Source of the DNA: Pseudomonas nitroreducens
GTDB lineage: Bacteria; Pseudomonadota; Gammaproteobacteria; Pseudomonadales; Pseudomonadaceae
Assembly (NCBI RefSeq): GCF_024170165.1
Contig: NZ_JALJXP010000014.1
Span: 1-64,000 of the forward strand
Length of the DNA: 64,000 nucleotides
Direction: 5' to 3'
The translations under genes were made by a program, and so were the position numbers. Positions 43,682 through 52,851 of the stretch are shown here, in pieces (the stretch's first letter is position 1; every line of letters begins with the position of its first letter). The notes under the pieces are model-generated. The model ran no database searches. It was not told the origin of the DNA and saw only the letters and a list, made by a program, of their open reading frames with translations.

Positions 43682-44227
43682 GTGTCGCTACTGGGTCGTA
43701 CACAATTCGCGGATCACGACATGCACCGCCTCTACGCCGATCACCATGGATGGCTGCAAGGCTGGATCCGTCGCAAGACCGGCTGTTCGCAGCGCGCGGC
43801 CGACCTGGCGCAGGACACCTTCCTGCGAGTGCTCATGGTGCGTGCCAAGGGCGTTGCGGTGTACCTCGACCAGCCGCGCACCTATCTTGCAACCATCGCC
43901 CGCGGCCTGGTCATCGACCACTGGCGTCGCCAGCAACTGGAGCAGGCGTGGCTGGAGTCGCTGGCCGCTCAGCCTGAAGCGGTGAATTCATCGCCGGAAC
44001 AGCTGGCGCTGATCCTGGAGACCCTGCAGCAGGTCGATGCCATGCTCCTGCGCCTGCCGGCCAAGGTGCGCCGAGCGTTCCTGCTGGCGCAGATCGATGG
44101 CTTGCCCTACCGCGAAATCGCCGTGGAGCTGGACGTGTCCGAGCGCATGGTGAAGAAGTACCTCGCCCAGGCCTTCGTGCATTGCGCGGTGCTGGAGGCG
44201 GAGTTGGACGGGGTGCTGGTGGAATGA
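43682..44227 (+). CDS. FecI-type extracytoplasmic function sigma factor
   Basis: Iron-starvation ECF sigma factor, 181 residues. Region 2 contains LYADHHGWLQGWIRRK and AADLAQDTFLRVLM; region 4 contains DGLPYREIAVELDVSERMVKKY, the helix-turn-helix reading the -35. Start is uncertain: the GTG at 43682 has AGGTG just upstream and gives the usual short N-terminal lead; the ATG at 43721 would begin at MHRLYADHHGW. Its last bases overlap fecR (ATGA). It is expected to transcribe the downstream receptor gene when FecR signals ligand. Confidence 0.9.
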   Translation: MSLLGRTQFADHDMHRLYADHHGWLQGWIRRKTGCSQRAADLAQDTFLRVLMVRAKGVAVYLDQPRTYLATIARGLVIDHWRRQQLEQAWLESLAAQPEAVNSSPEQLALILETLQQVDAMLLRLPAKVRRAFLLAQIDGLPYREIAVELDVSERMVKKYLAQAFVHCAVLEAELDGVLVE

Positions 44228-45204
44228 ATCGCAGCGACGGCAAGCTCAGCCATGCGAGCCTGCAGCAGGCGGCAAACTGGTACGTGCTGCTGCAGGACGA
44301 GGACCCTTCCGCGAAAATGCACGCGCAATGGCGCCAGTGGCTCGACCAGCACGCCGAGCACCAGGCGGCCTGGCATTACGTCGAGCGCATCGGCCAGCGC
44401 TTCGCGCCGCTGCAGGGCGAGCGGCAACTGGCGGGGCGCGTGCTCAAGGCCAGCGGCGAGCGCCAGCTCTCGCGACGCCAGGGACTCAAGAGTCTGCTGG
44501 TGCTCAGTGGTGGTCTGATGCTCGGCTGGGGTACCTGGCGCGGCACTGCCCTGCCGAGGCTGGTGCAGGGCTGGAGCGCGGACTACAGCACCAGCACCGC
44601 CGAGACCCGCGAAGCGATCCTGGCAGATGGCACCCACCTGTGGCTCGCGGCCGTCAGTGCGGTCGATGCCGACTTCGGCCCGGACCAGCGCCTGCTGCGC
44701 CTGCGCTTCGGCGAAGTGCTGGTGGACACCGCCAAGGATGCCGCGCAGCGCCCCTTTCTGGTCGACACCGAGCACGGGCGCCTGCGCGCCCTGGGCACGC
44801 GCTTTGCCGTCAAACAACTGGGCGATGCCACGCGCCTCAACGTCTACAGCGGCGCCGTGGAGATCTGCACCGCCGACAGTGGCGAACGGCTGGTGCTGCA
44901 GGCTGGTCAGCGTGCCGACTTCAGCCGCCTGGCCATCGGTCAGGTCGAGGCGGCCCAGACGGCCGGCGAGTCCTGGGTGCGCCATGTGCTGACTGCCGAG
45001 GACATGCCGCTGGGGCAACTGGTCGAGGAGCTGGGGCGCTACCGCCACGGCCACCTGGGCTGCGACCCGGCGGTGGCGCATCTGCCGGTGATGGGTGCCT
45101 TCCCGCTGGACGACACCGACCAGGCCCTGCGCCTGCTGGCGGCCGCACTGCCGGTGAAGGTCCAGCGCCTGGCCTCGTGGTGGGTGAGCATCGAGGCCGC
45201 CTGA
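44224..45204 (+). CDS. FecR-type transmembrane sigma regulator
   Basis: A 326-residue anti-sigma/sigma-activator. The cytoplasmic DUF4880 domain (LQQAANWYVLLQDEDPSAKM to HYVERIGQRF, about 10-60) binds the sigma factor; one membrane segment is near residues 88-106 (LLVLSGGLMLGWGTW); the periplasmic FecR domain starts around residue 120 (TREAILADGTHLWL) and includes LGTRFAVKQLGDATRLNVYSG. The C-terminal SWWVSIEAA end should meet the receptor's signalling domain. ATG 44224 is chosen for the four-base overlap with the sigma gene. Confidence 0.92.
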   Translation: MNRSDGKLSHASLQQAANWYVLLQDEDPSAKMHAQWRQWLDQHAEHQAAWHYVERIGQRFAPLQGERQLAGRVLKASGERQLSRRQGLKSLLVLSGGLMLGWGTWRGTALPRLVQGWSADYSTSTAETREAILADGTHLWLAAVSAVDADFGPDQRLLRLRFGEVLVDTAKDAAQRPFLVDTEHGRLRALGTRFAVKQLGDATRLNVYSGAVEICTADSGERLVLQAGQRADFSRLAIGQVEAAQTAGESWVRHVLTAEDMPLGQLVEELGRYRHGHLGCDPAVAHLPVMGAFPLDDTDQALRLLAAALPVKVQRLASWWVSIEAA

Positions 45205-45213
45205 GGCGTCGCA

Positions 45214-45241
45214 GGAAATATTCTGCCGGCGCGGTTCCCTT
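45214..45241 (+). promoter_or_regulatory. Possible FecI-dependent promoter of the receptor gene
   Basis: GGAAAT at 45214-45219, the -35 word known from E. coli fecA, followed after 16 bp by TCCCTT (45236-45241). It sits in the 104-bp gap between the fecR-like gene and the receptor, where a signal-induced promoter is expected. Match by recall only. Confidence 0.35.
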
Positions 45242-45308
45242 TTGCCTTTCTGGTTCGGTCATTCCACAGAACAGCACTTCCACCCATTGCACCGAACCAG
45301 GGAATCCC

Positions 45309-47759
45309 ATGCATTCGCCCACTCAAAACCCCTGCCGCTTCGCCCGGCGGCCGCTGGCGCTGGCCATCTCGTTGTCGTTCTGCAGCCTCGCCGTGCTGCC
45401 GCTGATTTCATCCGTTCAGGCCGCTTCCAGCAGTGAGCAGACGCTGCGCGAGTACCACATCCAGCCCGGCGCCCTGGCGACCTCGCTCAACCAGTTCAGC
45501 AGCCAGGCGGGCATCTACCTGGTTGGCCACAACGACCTCACCGCCGGCAAGACCAGCAAGGGCCTCGATGGCCGCTACAGCGTCGAACGCGCCCTGGCGC
45601 TGCTGCTCGACGGCACCGGCCTGCAGGCGGTGGCGCAGGACTCCGGCGGCTACGTGCTGCAGCCGGACCCCAACGGCACGGTGCTGCAGATGGATTCGAC
45701 CTCGGTCATCGGTACCGGCGCTGACACGCAGATGGATGACAACGGCTACAACGCCAAGGTCAGTTCTACCGCCGGCAAGACCAGCACCTCGCTGGCCGAG
45801 ACGCCGCGCTCGATCTCGGTGGTGACCCGGCAGCGCATGCAGGACCAGCAGTCACAGACGCTGACCGACGTGCTCGGCTACGTGCCGGGCATCTTCGCCC
45901 CACCGTTTGCCGCGGGTGATGGCCTGGCCGGCGACCTGTTCTTCATTCGCGGCTTCAATGCCACCGACTGGGGCTACGGCCTGCTGCGCGACGGGCTGCG
46001 CGTGCAGGGCAACCGCTACGACACCACCAGCGAGCCTTATGGCCTGGAGCGCGTCGAAGTGTTCCGCGGGCCGACCTCGATCCTCTATGGCGAGAACGCT
46101 CCCGGTGGCATCGTCAACCTGGTCAGCAAACGCCCGACGGCCGACCCGCGCGGCGAGGTGCAGCTCACCTATGGTTCCCATGACCGCAAGCAACTGGGCG
46201 TCGATGTTTCCGGCCCGCTGACCGAGGAGGGCAACATCCTCGGTCGTGTGGTGATGCTGGGGCGTGATTCCGATACCCAGGTCGATCACCAGCCCGATGA
46301 CCGTCTCTACATTGCCCCGTCGATGACCTTCAACTTCGACGATGCCACCACGCTGACGCTGCTCTCGACCTATCAGCGCGACCGCACGCTGATGGAGCTG
46401 GGCTACCCGGCGGCTGGCACCCTGCTGCACAACCCCAACGGCAAGATCGACAAGGACACCCTGTCCGGCAATCCGGACTGGGACAAGTTCGAGCGCGAGG
46501 CCTGGACCCTGGGCTACGAGTTCAGCCACCAGTTCAACGACACCTGGCAGTTCCGCCAGAACTCGCGCTACATGCAGTCGCGCATCGACCGCCGGGAAAT
46601 GTGGCCGGGCAGCCTGAACGACGGCGGCTTCGGCACCAACGTCAACAACACCGCGTACGACCGCTACAACAAGTCGATGACCTACTCGCTGGACAATCAG
46701 TTCGAGGGGCACTTCCAGTCCGGCGAACTGGCCAACACCGTGCTGCTGGGCGCGAGCTTCGACCGCACCTCGTTCAACCAGGACTGGGACGCCGGTGCCG
46801 GCGGCTCGGTCAACGTGTTCGATCCGGTGTGGACGACCAAGCCGACTACGCCGATCCACGTGCAGGACGCGCTGCTGGAGCAGAAGATGTACGGTCTCTA
46901 CGGCCAGTTGCAGACACGTTACGACAACTGGATCGCCCTGCTTGGCGGGCGCCTCGACGAGGTCAACAGCCAGTACCGCAACCGCGCCGGCACCACCAAC
47001 GGCCTGGCCGACCTCGACTACTGGGACCACGACTTCACCTGGCAGGCTGGCCTGATGTACCAGTTCGACAACGGCCTGTCGCCCTATGTCAGCTACTCCA
47101 CCGCCTTCGCCCCGACCCAGCAGACGTCGAGCAAGTCCGGCACCCTCGATCCGACCACCAGCGAGCAGTACGAAATGGGCGTGAAGTACGAGCCCAAGGG
47201 CTGGAATACCTCGATGACCGCCTCGGTCTATGACCTGCGCAAGACCGACGACGTGATCTACGACAGCACGGTCGGTGACTACCGGCAGGTGGGTGAAAGC
47301 CGTTCCAAGGGGCTGGAGCTGGAGGTCAATAGCGACATCACCGAGAACCTCAGCCTGACCGCGTCCTACACCTATACCGACTCGCGGATCACCAAGGACT
47401 CCCCCGGCTCGTTGCTGGAGGACCACCAGATGACCGGCGTACCGCGCAACCAGGCCTCGGCGTGGGGCACCTACCGCTTCCTCGACGGCTACCTCAAGGG
47501 GCTGCGTGTCGGCGGCGGCGTACGGCACTTCGACAGCACCTTCGCCTACACCCCGGCGTCCCTGTACGGCAAGCTGGATACCGGCGACGTGACCCTGGTG
47601 GACGCCCTGGTCGGCTATCAGCTCGACGAGCACTGGTCCGCCGAAGTGAACGCGAAGAACCTGCTGGACAAGGAGTACGTCGCCGGCTGCAACAACGCCG
47701 GTCGTTGCTACTGGGGCGAGGAGCGCACGTTGCTGGGCAGCGTGACCTTCCGTTGGTAA
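45309..47759 (+). CDS. TonB-dependent siderophore receptor with signalling domain
   Basis: Outer-membrane transducer, 816 residues. Signal peptide to about residue 38 (SSVQA). The STN signalling domain (46-118: REYHIQPGALATSLNQFSSQ to GGYVLQP) contacts FecR. A TonB-box-like TSVIGTG follows near 130, then the plug (SLAETPRSISVVTRQRM through YGENAPGGIVNLVSKRP) and the 22-strand barrel ending LLGSVTFRW with the terminal aromatic used by BAM. A Cys pair near the end (GCNNAGRCYWGE) resembles FhuA/FoxA/FiuA-type hydroxamate receptors, so ferrichrome- or ferrioxamine-like ligand is my inference. The start at 45309 is the first ATG after fecR. Confidence 0.93.
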   Translation: MHSPTQNPCRFARRPLALAISLSFCSLAVLPLISSVQAASSSEQTLREYHIQPGALATSLNQFSSQAGIYLVGHNDLTAGKTSKGLDGRYSVERALALLLDGTGLQAVAQDSGGYVLQPDPNGTVLQMDSTSVIGTGADTQMDDNGYNAKVSSTAGKTSTSLAETPRSISVVTRQRMQDQQSQTLTDVLGYVPGIFAPPFAAGDGLAGDLFFIRGFNATDWGYGLLRDGLRVQGNRYDTTSEPYGLERVEVFRGPTSILYGENAPGGIVNLVSKRPTADPRGEVQLTYGSHDRKQLGVDVSGPLTEEGNILGRVVMLGRDSDTQVDHQPDDRLYIAPSMTFNFDDATTLTLLSTYQRDRTLMELGYPAAGTLLHNPNGKIDKDTLSGNPDWDKFEREAWTLGYEFSHQFNDTWQFRQNSRYMQSRIDRREMWPGSLNDGGFGTNVNNTAYDRYNKSMTYSLDNQFEGHFQSGELANTVLLGASFDRTSFNQDWDAGAGGSVNVFDPVWTTKPTTPIHVQDALLEQKMYGLYGQLQTRYDNWIALLGGRLDEVNSQYRNRAGTTNGLADLDYWDHDFTWQAGLMYQFDNGLSPYVSYSTAFAPTQQTSSKSGTLDPTTSEQYEMGVKYEPKGWNTSMTASVYDLRKTDDVIYDSTVGDYRQVGESRSKGLELEVNSDITENLSLTASYTYTDSRITKDSPGSLLEDHQMTGVPRNQASAWGTYRFLDGYLKGLRVGGGVRHFDSTFAYTPASLYGKLDTGDVTLVDALVGYQLDEHWSAEVNAKNLLDKEYVAGCNNAGRCYWGEERTLLGSVTFRW

Positions 47760-47776
47760 TCCTGGCGGTATGAATG

Positions 47777-47804
47777 AAAAAGCCCCGCATCGGCGGGGCT
47801 TTTT
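47777..47804 (+). terminator. Bidirectional terminator after the receptor gene
   Basis: AAAAAGCCCCGC / GCGGGGCTTTTT with a four-base loop, usable by the receptor gene (plus) and zapG (minus). Its core matches the cysNC terminator. Confidence 0.9.
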
Positions 47805-47819
47805 CTCTGGCGCGAGGTA

Positions 47820-48260
47820 TCAGTACTTGCTCTTCAGCCCGTACGTCTCGTCCAGGGTGCCCGGGCCGTCGCCGGTCTTGGGCGCGTAGTCGCGCGGCGC
47901 TTCGTTGTTCGCCGGCGGGGTCAGGCGCTCGCGGCGCTCGGGGTACTCGTCGGCGTGCAGGGCGGCCAGCAGGCGCTGCTTGGTCTGTTCGTCCAGGGCC
48001 AGGCGCTCGGCGCCCTCGGACAGGTGCTCCTGCACATCCTGATAGCTCTGGGTGAGCTTCTTCATCAGGCTGGCGGAGGTGCTGAAGTGGGTCACCACTT
48101 CGCGCTGGTAGCTATCGAAACGATCCTGCATGTCGTCCACCTGACGCTGCAGCTTGTTGGGCGCGGCGTTGGGCAGAAGGCGGGCGATCAGAAAGCCGAT
48201 GCCGACCCCGACGATCAGGGCGAGTAGCGGCAGCAACCAGGTGGTGAGGGACTGTTCCAC
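47820..48260 (-). CDS. zapG: ZapG / YhcB family division protein (DUF1043)
   Basis: A 146-residue inner-membrane protein with one N-terminal helix (LLPLLALIVGVGIGFLIARLLP) and a cytoplasmic coiled coil (about 35-85, LQRQVDDMQDRFDSYQREVV). YhcB/ZapG links cell division, elongation and envelope synthesis in enterobacteria. In PAO1, as I recall, this gene directly follows cysN; here the fec module separates them. Confidence 0.9.
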   Translation of the reverse strand: MEQSLTTWLLPLLALIVGVGIGFLIARLLPNAAPNKLQRQVDDMQDRFDSYQREVVTHFSTSASLMKKLTQSYQDVQEHLSEGAERLALDEQTKQRLLAALHADEYPERRERLTPPANNEAPRDYAPKTGDGPGTLDETYGLKSKY

Positions 48261-48399
48261 GCGAATCCTTCCTCTATAGACGGCTTTGCTTTACGTTAGC
48301 GGCTTGCACCTGTGCTTGTATACCGTGGCGAATGCTTCGCCGCCTGCGCAGGTATTGAGCTAGACGAGACGACCCGCCACGGGGTCACGGAGCTGTTGT

Positions 48400-49026
48400 T
48401 TGACCACCCGCGAAACTCCCCTGTTCCTCGACGGCCCCGACGGCCAGCTGGAAGCCCTGCACCTCGCCACGCCAGACGCCAAGGGCGTCGCGCTGATCTG
48501 CCATCCGCATCCGCTGTTCGCCGGTACCCTGCAGAACAAGGTGGTCGCCACCCTGCAGCGCGCCGCACGGGATGCAGGATACGCCACCCTGCGTTTCAAT
48601 TTTCGTGGCGTGGGTCAGAGCGCCGGCAGTTATGCCGAGGGGCGCGGCGAGATCGAAGACGTGCTGGCCGCCGCGCACTGGCTCGCCGAGCAGCATCCGG
48701 GCCTGCCGTTGACGCTGATGGGCTTCTCCTTCGGTTCCTGCGTGGTCGGCAACGCCGCCGGGCGCCTGGAAGAGCAGGGCGCAGACCTCGCGCAACTGTT
48801 CATGCTGGCGCCGCCGGTGGAGCGCTTCGATGTCGACCTGCCCGAGCGTTGCCCGCTGACGGTGATCCAGCCGGAGGCCGACGAAGTGGTCACCCCTGAG
48901 CGCGTGTACGCCTGGAGCGCCGGCCTGAGCAAGCCCCACGAACTGATCCGCATCCCCGAGTGCAGCCATTTCTTCCACGGCAAGCTGATCGAGCTCAAGG
49001 ACCTGATACAGGCCCGGCTCGCCTAG
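48400..49026 (+). CDS. Alpha/beta hydrolase, small serine-hydrolase type
   Basis: A 208-residue cytoplasmic alpha/beta hydrolase (COG2945 type). HPHPLFAGTLQNKV near residues 35-48 forms the oxyanion region; the nucleophile elbow is Ser110 in LMGFSFGS, and a late His is in CSHFFHGKL. Substrate unknown. The start is TTG at 48400, with GGAG at 48388-48391 upstream; no ATG is available that keeps the family N-terminus. Lies 60 bases before trpS. Confidence 0.85.
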   Translation: MTTRETPLFLDGPDGQLEALHLATPDAKGVALICHPHPLFAGTLQNKVVATLQRAARDAGYATLRFNFRGVGQSAGSYAEGRGEIEDVLAAAHWLAEQHPGLPLTLMGFSFGSCVVGNAAGRLEEQGADLAQLFMLAPPVERFDVDLPERCPLTVIQPEADEVVTPERVYAWSAGLSKPHELIRIPECSHFFHGKLIELKDLIQARLA

Positions 49027-49086
49027 GTCGGCCAGCCGCGTTACCATCCGGCCCGCCATTTCATTTGTGTTGATTCCTGGATTCCC

Positions 49087-50427
49087 ATGACGACCCGTAT
49101 CCTGACCGGCATCACCACCACCGGTACTCCGCACCTGGGCAACTACGCCGGCGCCATCCGCCCGGCCATCGTCGCCAGCCGCGATCCGCAGGCAGATTCC
49201 TTCTACTTCCTGGCCGACTACCACGCGCTGATCAAGTGCGATGACCCGGCGCGCATCCAGCGCTCGCGCCTGGAGATCGCCGCCACCTGGCTGGCCTGCG
49301 GCCTGGATGCTGACAAGGCGACCTTCTATCGCCAGTCCGATATTCCCGAAATCCCGGAACTGACCTGGCTGCTGACCTGCGTCAGCGCCAAGGGCCTGCT
49401 CAACCGCGCCCACGCCTACAAGGCCTCGGTGGACAAGAACGTCGAGGCCGGTGAAGACCCGGACGCCGGCGTCACCATGGGCCTGTACAGCTACCCGGTG
49501 CTGATGGCCGCGGACATCCTGATGTTCAACGCGCACAAGGTGCCGGTCGGCCGCGACCAGATCCAGCACGTGGAAATGGCCCGCGACATCGGCCAGCGCT
49601 TCAACCACCTGTTCGGCAATGGCAAGGAGCTGTTCACCCTGCCCGAAGTGGTGATCGAGGAAGACGTGGCGACCCTGCCGGGCCTGGACGGTCGCAAGAT
49701 GTCCAAGAGCTACGACAACACCATCCCGCTGTTCGGTAGTGCCAAGCAGCTCAAGGACGCCGTCGCACGCATCGTCACTGACTCGCGAGCGCCAGGCGAG
49801 CCGAAGGACCCGGACAATTCGCACCTGTTCACCCTCTACCAGGCCTTCTCCACCCGCGAGCAGGAGGCCGCGTTCCGCGCCGAGCTGCTCGATGGCCTGG
49901 CCTGGGGCGAAGCCAAGCAGCGCCTGTTCGAGCTGCTCGACAACGAGCTGGGCGAAGCCCGCGAGCACTACCACGCGCTGATCACCCGCCCGGCCGACCT
50001 GGAGGACATCCTCCTGGCCGGCGCCGCCAAGGCCCGTCGCATCGCCACCCCGTTCCTCGGCGAGCTGCGCGAAGCCGTCGGTCTGCGCTCGTTCCGCGAG
50101 CAGGTGCAAGTGGCCAGCGAAGGCAAGAAGAAGGCCGCCAAGGCCGCGCGCTTCGTCAGCTTCCGCGAGGACGACGGCTTCCGCTTCCGCCTGCTGGATG
50201 CCGCTGGCGAGCAACTGCTGCTGTCCATCGCCTTTGCCGATGGCAAGGCTGCCGGCCAGGTGACCAAGCGCCTGCAGGCCGAGGAGCTGGACCTGCACGC
50301 CGAGCTGAACGCCTTCAGCGTGCGCCTGGATGGCGAAGCCGTGGCTTACAGCCCGGAGTTCGCCACCGACGCGGAGCGCGACGCCGCCATGCAGCGTCTG
50401 CGTGAGGCTCTCGCTCCCCAGGAGTAA
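49087..50427 (+). CDS. trpS: Tryptophan--tRNA ligase, long form
   Basis: Class Ic synthetase, 446 residues. The HIGH-type motif is TPHLGN (14-19) and the KMSKS motif starts at Lys204. About 100 residues beyond the normal bacterial length (334 in E. coli) form a C-terminal domain (about 345-446, [20 protein letters not shown] and onward). This longer form is usual in pseudomonads; the role of the extension is not known to me. Confidence 0.95.
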   Translation: MTTRILTGITTTGTPHLGNYAGAIRPAIVASRDPQADSFYFLADYHALIKCDDPARIQRSRLEIAATWLACGLDADKATFYRQSDIPEIPELTWLLTCVSAKGLLNRAHAYKASVDKNVEAGEDPDAGVTMGLYSYPVLMAADILMFNAHKVPVGRDQIQHVEMARDIGQRFNHLFGNGKELFTLPEVVIEEDVATLPGLDGRKMSKSYDNTIPLFGSAKQLKDAVARIVTDSRAPGEPKDPDNSHLFTLYQAFSTREQEAAFRAELLDGLAWGEAKQRLFELLDNELGEAREHYHALITRPADLEDILLAGAAKARRIATPFLGELREAVGLRSFREQVQVASEGKKKAAKAARFVSFREDDGFRFRLLDAAGEQLLLSIAFADGKAAGQVTKRLQAEELDLHAELNAFSVRLDGEAVAYSPEFATDAERDAAMQRLREALAPQE

Positions 50428-50522
50428 GGGCTGGCAGGCCGGTTCCGACTACCGGCCAATTGCCAAGCAACGGGGGCGCCGCTAAAGTGTGCGCCCCCGT
50501 TTTCGTTGCCTTGCTACCGATC

Positions 50523-51617
50523 ATGACGCCTCTTCAGCGCTACCAGGAAGACCTCAAACGCCCCGATTTCTTCCACGACGCCGCGCAAGCGAACGCCGTG
50601 AAGCACCTGCAACGCCTCTACGACGACCTCGTCGCGGCCGATAAAGGCAAGGGCGGCCTGTTCGGCAAGCTGCTGGGCAAGAAGTCCCATGAGCCGGTGA
50701 AGGGCCTGTATTTCTGGGGTGGCGTCGGCCGTGGCAAGACCTACCTGGTGGATACCTTCTTCGAAGCGCTGCCCTTCAAGCAGAAGATGCGCACGCACTT
50801 CCACCGCTTCATGAAGCGCGTCCACGAGGAAATGAAGACCCTCAAGGGCGAGAAGAACCCGCTGACCATCATCGGCAAGCGTTTCGCCGACGAGGCCCGG
50901 GTGATCTGCTTCGACGAATTCTTCGTCTCCGACATCACCGACGCGATGATCCTCGCGACCCTGCTGGAAGAGCTGTTCAAGAACGGCGTCAGCCTGGTGG
51001 CGACTTCCAACATCGTGCCGGACGGCCTGTACAAGGACGGCCTGCAGCGCGCCCGCTTCCTGCCGGCCATCGCCCTGGTCAAGAAGTACACCGAAGTGGT
51101 CAACGTCGACAGCGGCGTGGACTACCGCCTGCGCGCCCTGGAGCAGGCCGAGCTGTACCACTGGCCGCTGACCGAGCAGGCCGAGCAGGCCATGACCCGC
51201 GACTTCAAGGCGCTGACCCCGGAATGCGCCGCGGCCACCCGTGACGACGCACTGATGATCGAGAACCGCGAAATCCGTGCACGCATCACCTGCGATGACG
51301 TGGCCTGGTTCGAGTTCCGCGAGTTGTGCGACGGCCCGCGCAGCCAGAACGACTACATCGAACTGGCGAAGATCTTCCACGCCATCCTGATCTCCAACGT
51401 CGAGCAGATGGGCGTGGCCAAGGACGACATGGCCCGCCGCTTCATCAACCTGGTGGACGAGTTCTACGACCGCAACGTCAAGCTGATCCTCTCCGCCGAG
51501 GTCGAGCTCAAGGACCTGTACACCGGTGGCCGCCTGGAATTCGAATTCCAGCGCACCCTGAGCCGCCTGCTGGAAATGCAGTCCCACGAATACCTGAGCC
51601 GTCCGCACCGTCCCTGA
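50523..51617 (+). CDS. zapE: Cell division ATPase ZapE (AFG1 family)
   Basis: A 364-residue AAA-type P-loop ATPase. Walker A GGVGRGKT at 66-73 and Walker B VICFDEFFVSDI follow the family pattern. In E. coli ZapE associates with the Z ring at late division and under anaerobic or heat stress. ATG 50523 (MTPLQRYQEDLKRPDFFHD) is the family N-terminus; upstream frame is non-coding. Confidence 0.94.
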   Translation: MTPLQRYQEDLKRPDFFHDAAQANAVKHLQRLYDDLVAADKGKGGLFGKLLGKKSHEPVKGLYFWGGVGRGKTYLVDTFFEALPFKQKMRTHFHRFMKRVHEEMKTLKGEKNPLTIIGKRFADEARVICFDEFFVSDITDAMILATLLEELFKNGVSLVATSNIVPDGLYKDGLQRARFLPAIALVKKYTEVVNVDSGVDYRLRALEQAELYHWPLTEQAEQAMTRDFKALTPECAAATRDDALMIENREIRARITCDDVAWFEFRELCDGPRSQNDYIELAKIFHAILISNVEQMGVAKDDMARRFINLVDEFYDRNVKLILSAEVELKDLYTGGRLEFEFQRTLSRLLEMQSHEYLSRPHRP

Positions 51618-51631
51618 TGGCCGGATGAATG

Positions 51632-51659
51632 AAAAAGGCTGCCCGTGGGCAGCCTTTTT
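51632..51659 (+). terminator. Bidirectional terminator after zapE
   Basis: AAAAAGGCTGCCC, loop GT, GGGCAGCCTTTTT: a perfect inverted repeat with T-runs on both strands. Confidence 0.9.
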
Positions 51660-51674
51660 GTTTGGGCTCTTTGC

Positions 51675-51762
51675 AGGAGCGAGCTTGCTCGCGAACATTT
51701 CACCGGCAGCTCCGGTACTGGGTGGTTCGCGAGCAATAACGATGGCGTCCCCCTCGCTCCTA
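51675..51762. repeat. REP pair in inverted orientation (REPIN-like)
   Basis: A full REP (51675-51695) is followed by a degenerate, inverted partner (TTCGCGAGCAA at 51725-51735 and CTCGCTCCTACGAAAAGC at 51753-51770). The pair sits between the zapE terminator and the 3' end of the exported-protein gene. Paired inverted REPs are the form moved by RAYT transposases. Confidence 0.65.
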
Positions 51763-51793
51763 CGAAAAGCAGATTCGGCGTGACAGGTAGCGA

Positions 51794-52759
51794 TCAGCGC
51801 TGCGCCATCTCCTGCTGCGCCTTCTTCAGCAATTGCTGGGCATGGGCGACTTCCAGCGCCTCCATGGCGTTGATCGGCTTGATCGCCACGGCTTTCTTCA
51901 GTTGCTCCAGCGCTTTCTGCTCCTCGTCCTCGCCGTACACATAGCCCAGCGCGTTGGCGTATTCGTAATGGCCGATGGGCAGGTCGTCGGAGGCGCGGAA
52001 GGAGCGGGCGAAGTATTGCTCCATCTTGTCCGCGCTGACCCCGTAGGTCATCTTGCCCACCAGCTTGCCGACCTTGCGGATCACGCCGGCCTCATAGCCG
52101 CCGTAGAGCGCCAGGGCAAACGGCTGGTTCGGCTGCTTGGCCAGCAGGGCGTCCAGTTCCTTGGGAATCTCGCTGGTGTAGCCGCGCTTGAGCACCACTG
52201 GCACCGGCAGGTCCTCGGCCAGACGGGCCTTGGCGTAGGCGCGGCCGAACTGGGCAATGGGGTCGGCGTTGAGCAGCGGGCCGGCCTCGTCGGTGTAGCT
52301 GATGACTTCCTCCAGCAGGCGCTGCTTCTCGTCCTGGTCCGGCGCGAGGAACATGGCGTAGAGCACCTGGGCGAACATGCCTGGCACCTGTCCGCCGACG
52401 CCCAGCGCCAGGCCATCCTTCCTGGCCTGGGCGAAGTCGCCGCGGAACACCTTGCGCCACACGTCCTGCAGCTTTTCGGCGTAGACCTGCGCCTCTTCCG
52501 GCTTGCCGCTGAAGCCAGTGCCGGCGGTGACGGTCTTCTCCAGGGCATCGGGGTGCTTGGTGGCCATGGTCACCACCCAGTCCGCATCCGGGAAGGGGTA
52601 GTTGGCGCCGAAGCCGCGGGTCAGTCGCGGCCAGGCTTCACGCAGCTTGTCGCCGCTGTAGTCGAAGGCGCTCTGGTCGTAAGGGAAGGGTTTCCAGGTG
52701 TCATCCGCCACAGCGTTCAGGCTGAAGACGGCCAGCAGGGCAAGCAGAAAGCGGCGCAT
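51794..52759 (-). CDS. Exported protein of unknown function, repeat-like helical body
   Basis: A 321-residue protein with a clear signal peptide ([17 protein letters not shown], cleavage about residue 19). I do not recognise a named family. The body is rich in Ala, Leu and aromatic residues; the last part ([20 protein letters not shown], then [20 protein letters not shown]) resembles a tetratricopeptide repeat. It corresponds by position to PA4437. Start ATG 52759 is chosen because the signal peptide begins there. Monocistronic, with its own upstream gap to the regulator gene. Confidence 0.8.
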   Translation of the reverse strand: MRRFLLALLAVFSLNAVADDTWKPFPYDQSAFDYSGDKLREAWPRLTRGFGANYPFPDADWVVTMATKHPDALEKTVTAGTGFSGKPEEAQVYAEKLQDVWRKVFRGDFAQARKDGLALGVGGQVPGMFAQVLYAMFLAPDQDEKQRLLEEVISYTDEAGPLLNADPIAQFGRAYAKARLAEDLPVPVVLKRGYTSEIPKELDALLAKQPNQPFALALYGGYEAGVIRKVGKLVGKMTYGVSADKMEQYFARSFRASDDLPIGHYEYANALGYVYGEDEEQKALEQLKKAVAIKPINAMEALEVAHAQQLLKKAQQEMAQR

Positions 52760-52851
52760 GGCGATATCCCGTTGGGTTCTTGTTGTCGAGTGCTGCTCCC
52801 GATCATAGGGCGGCACCCGAGTCCGTGAACCCATCCTAGGGATGGCCTGTT

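Noticed and set aside
45852-47633. 593-residue antisense frame inside the receptor gene
   Set aside because: Antisense shadow with no start signal or recognisable domain.
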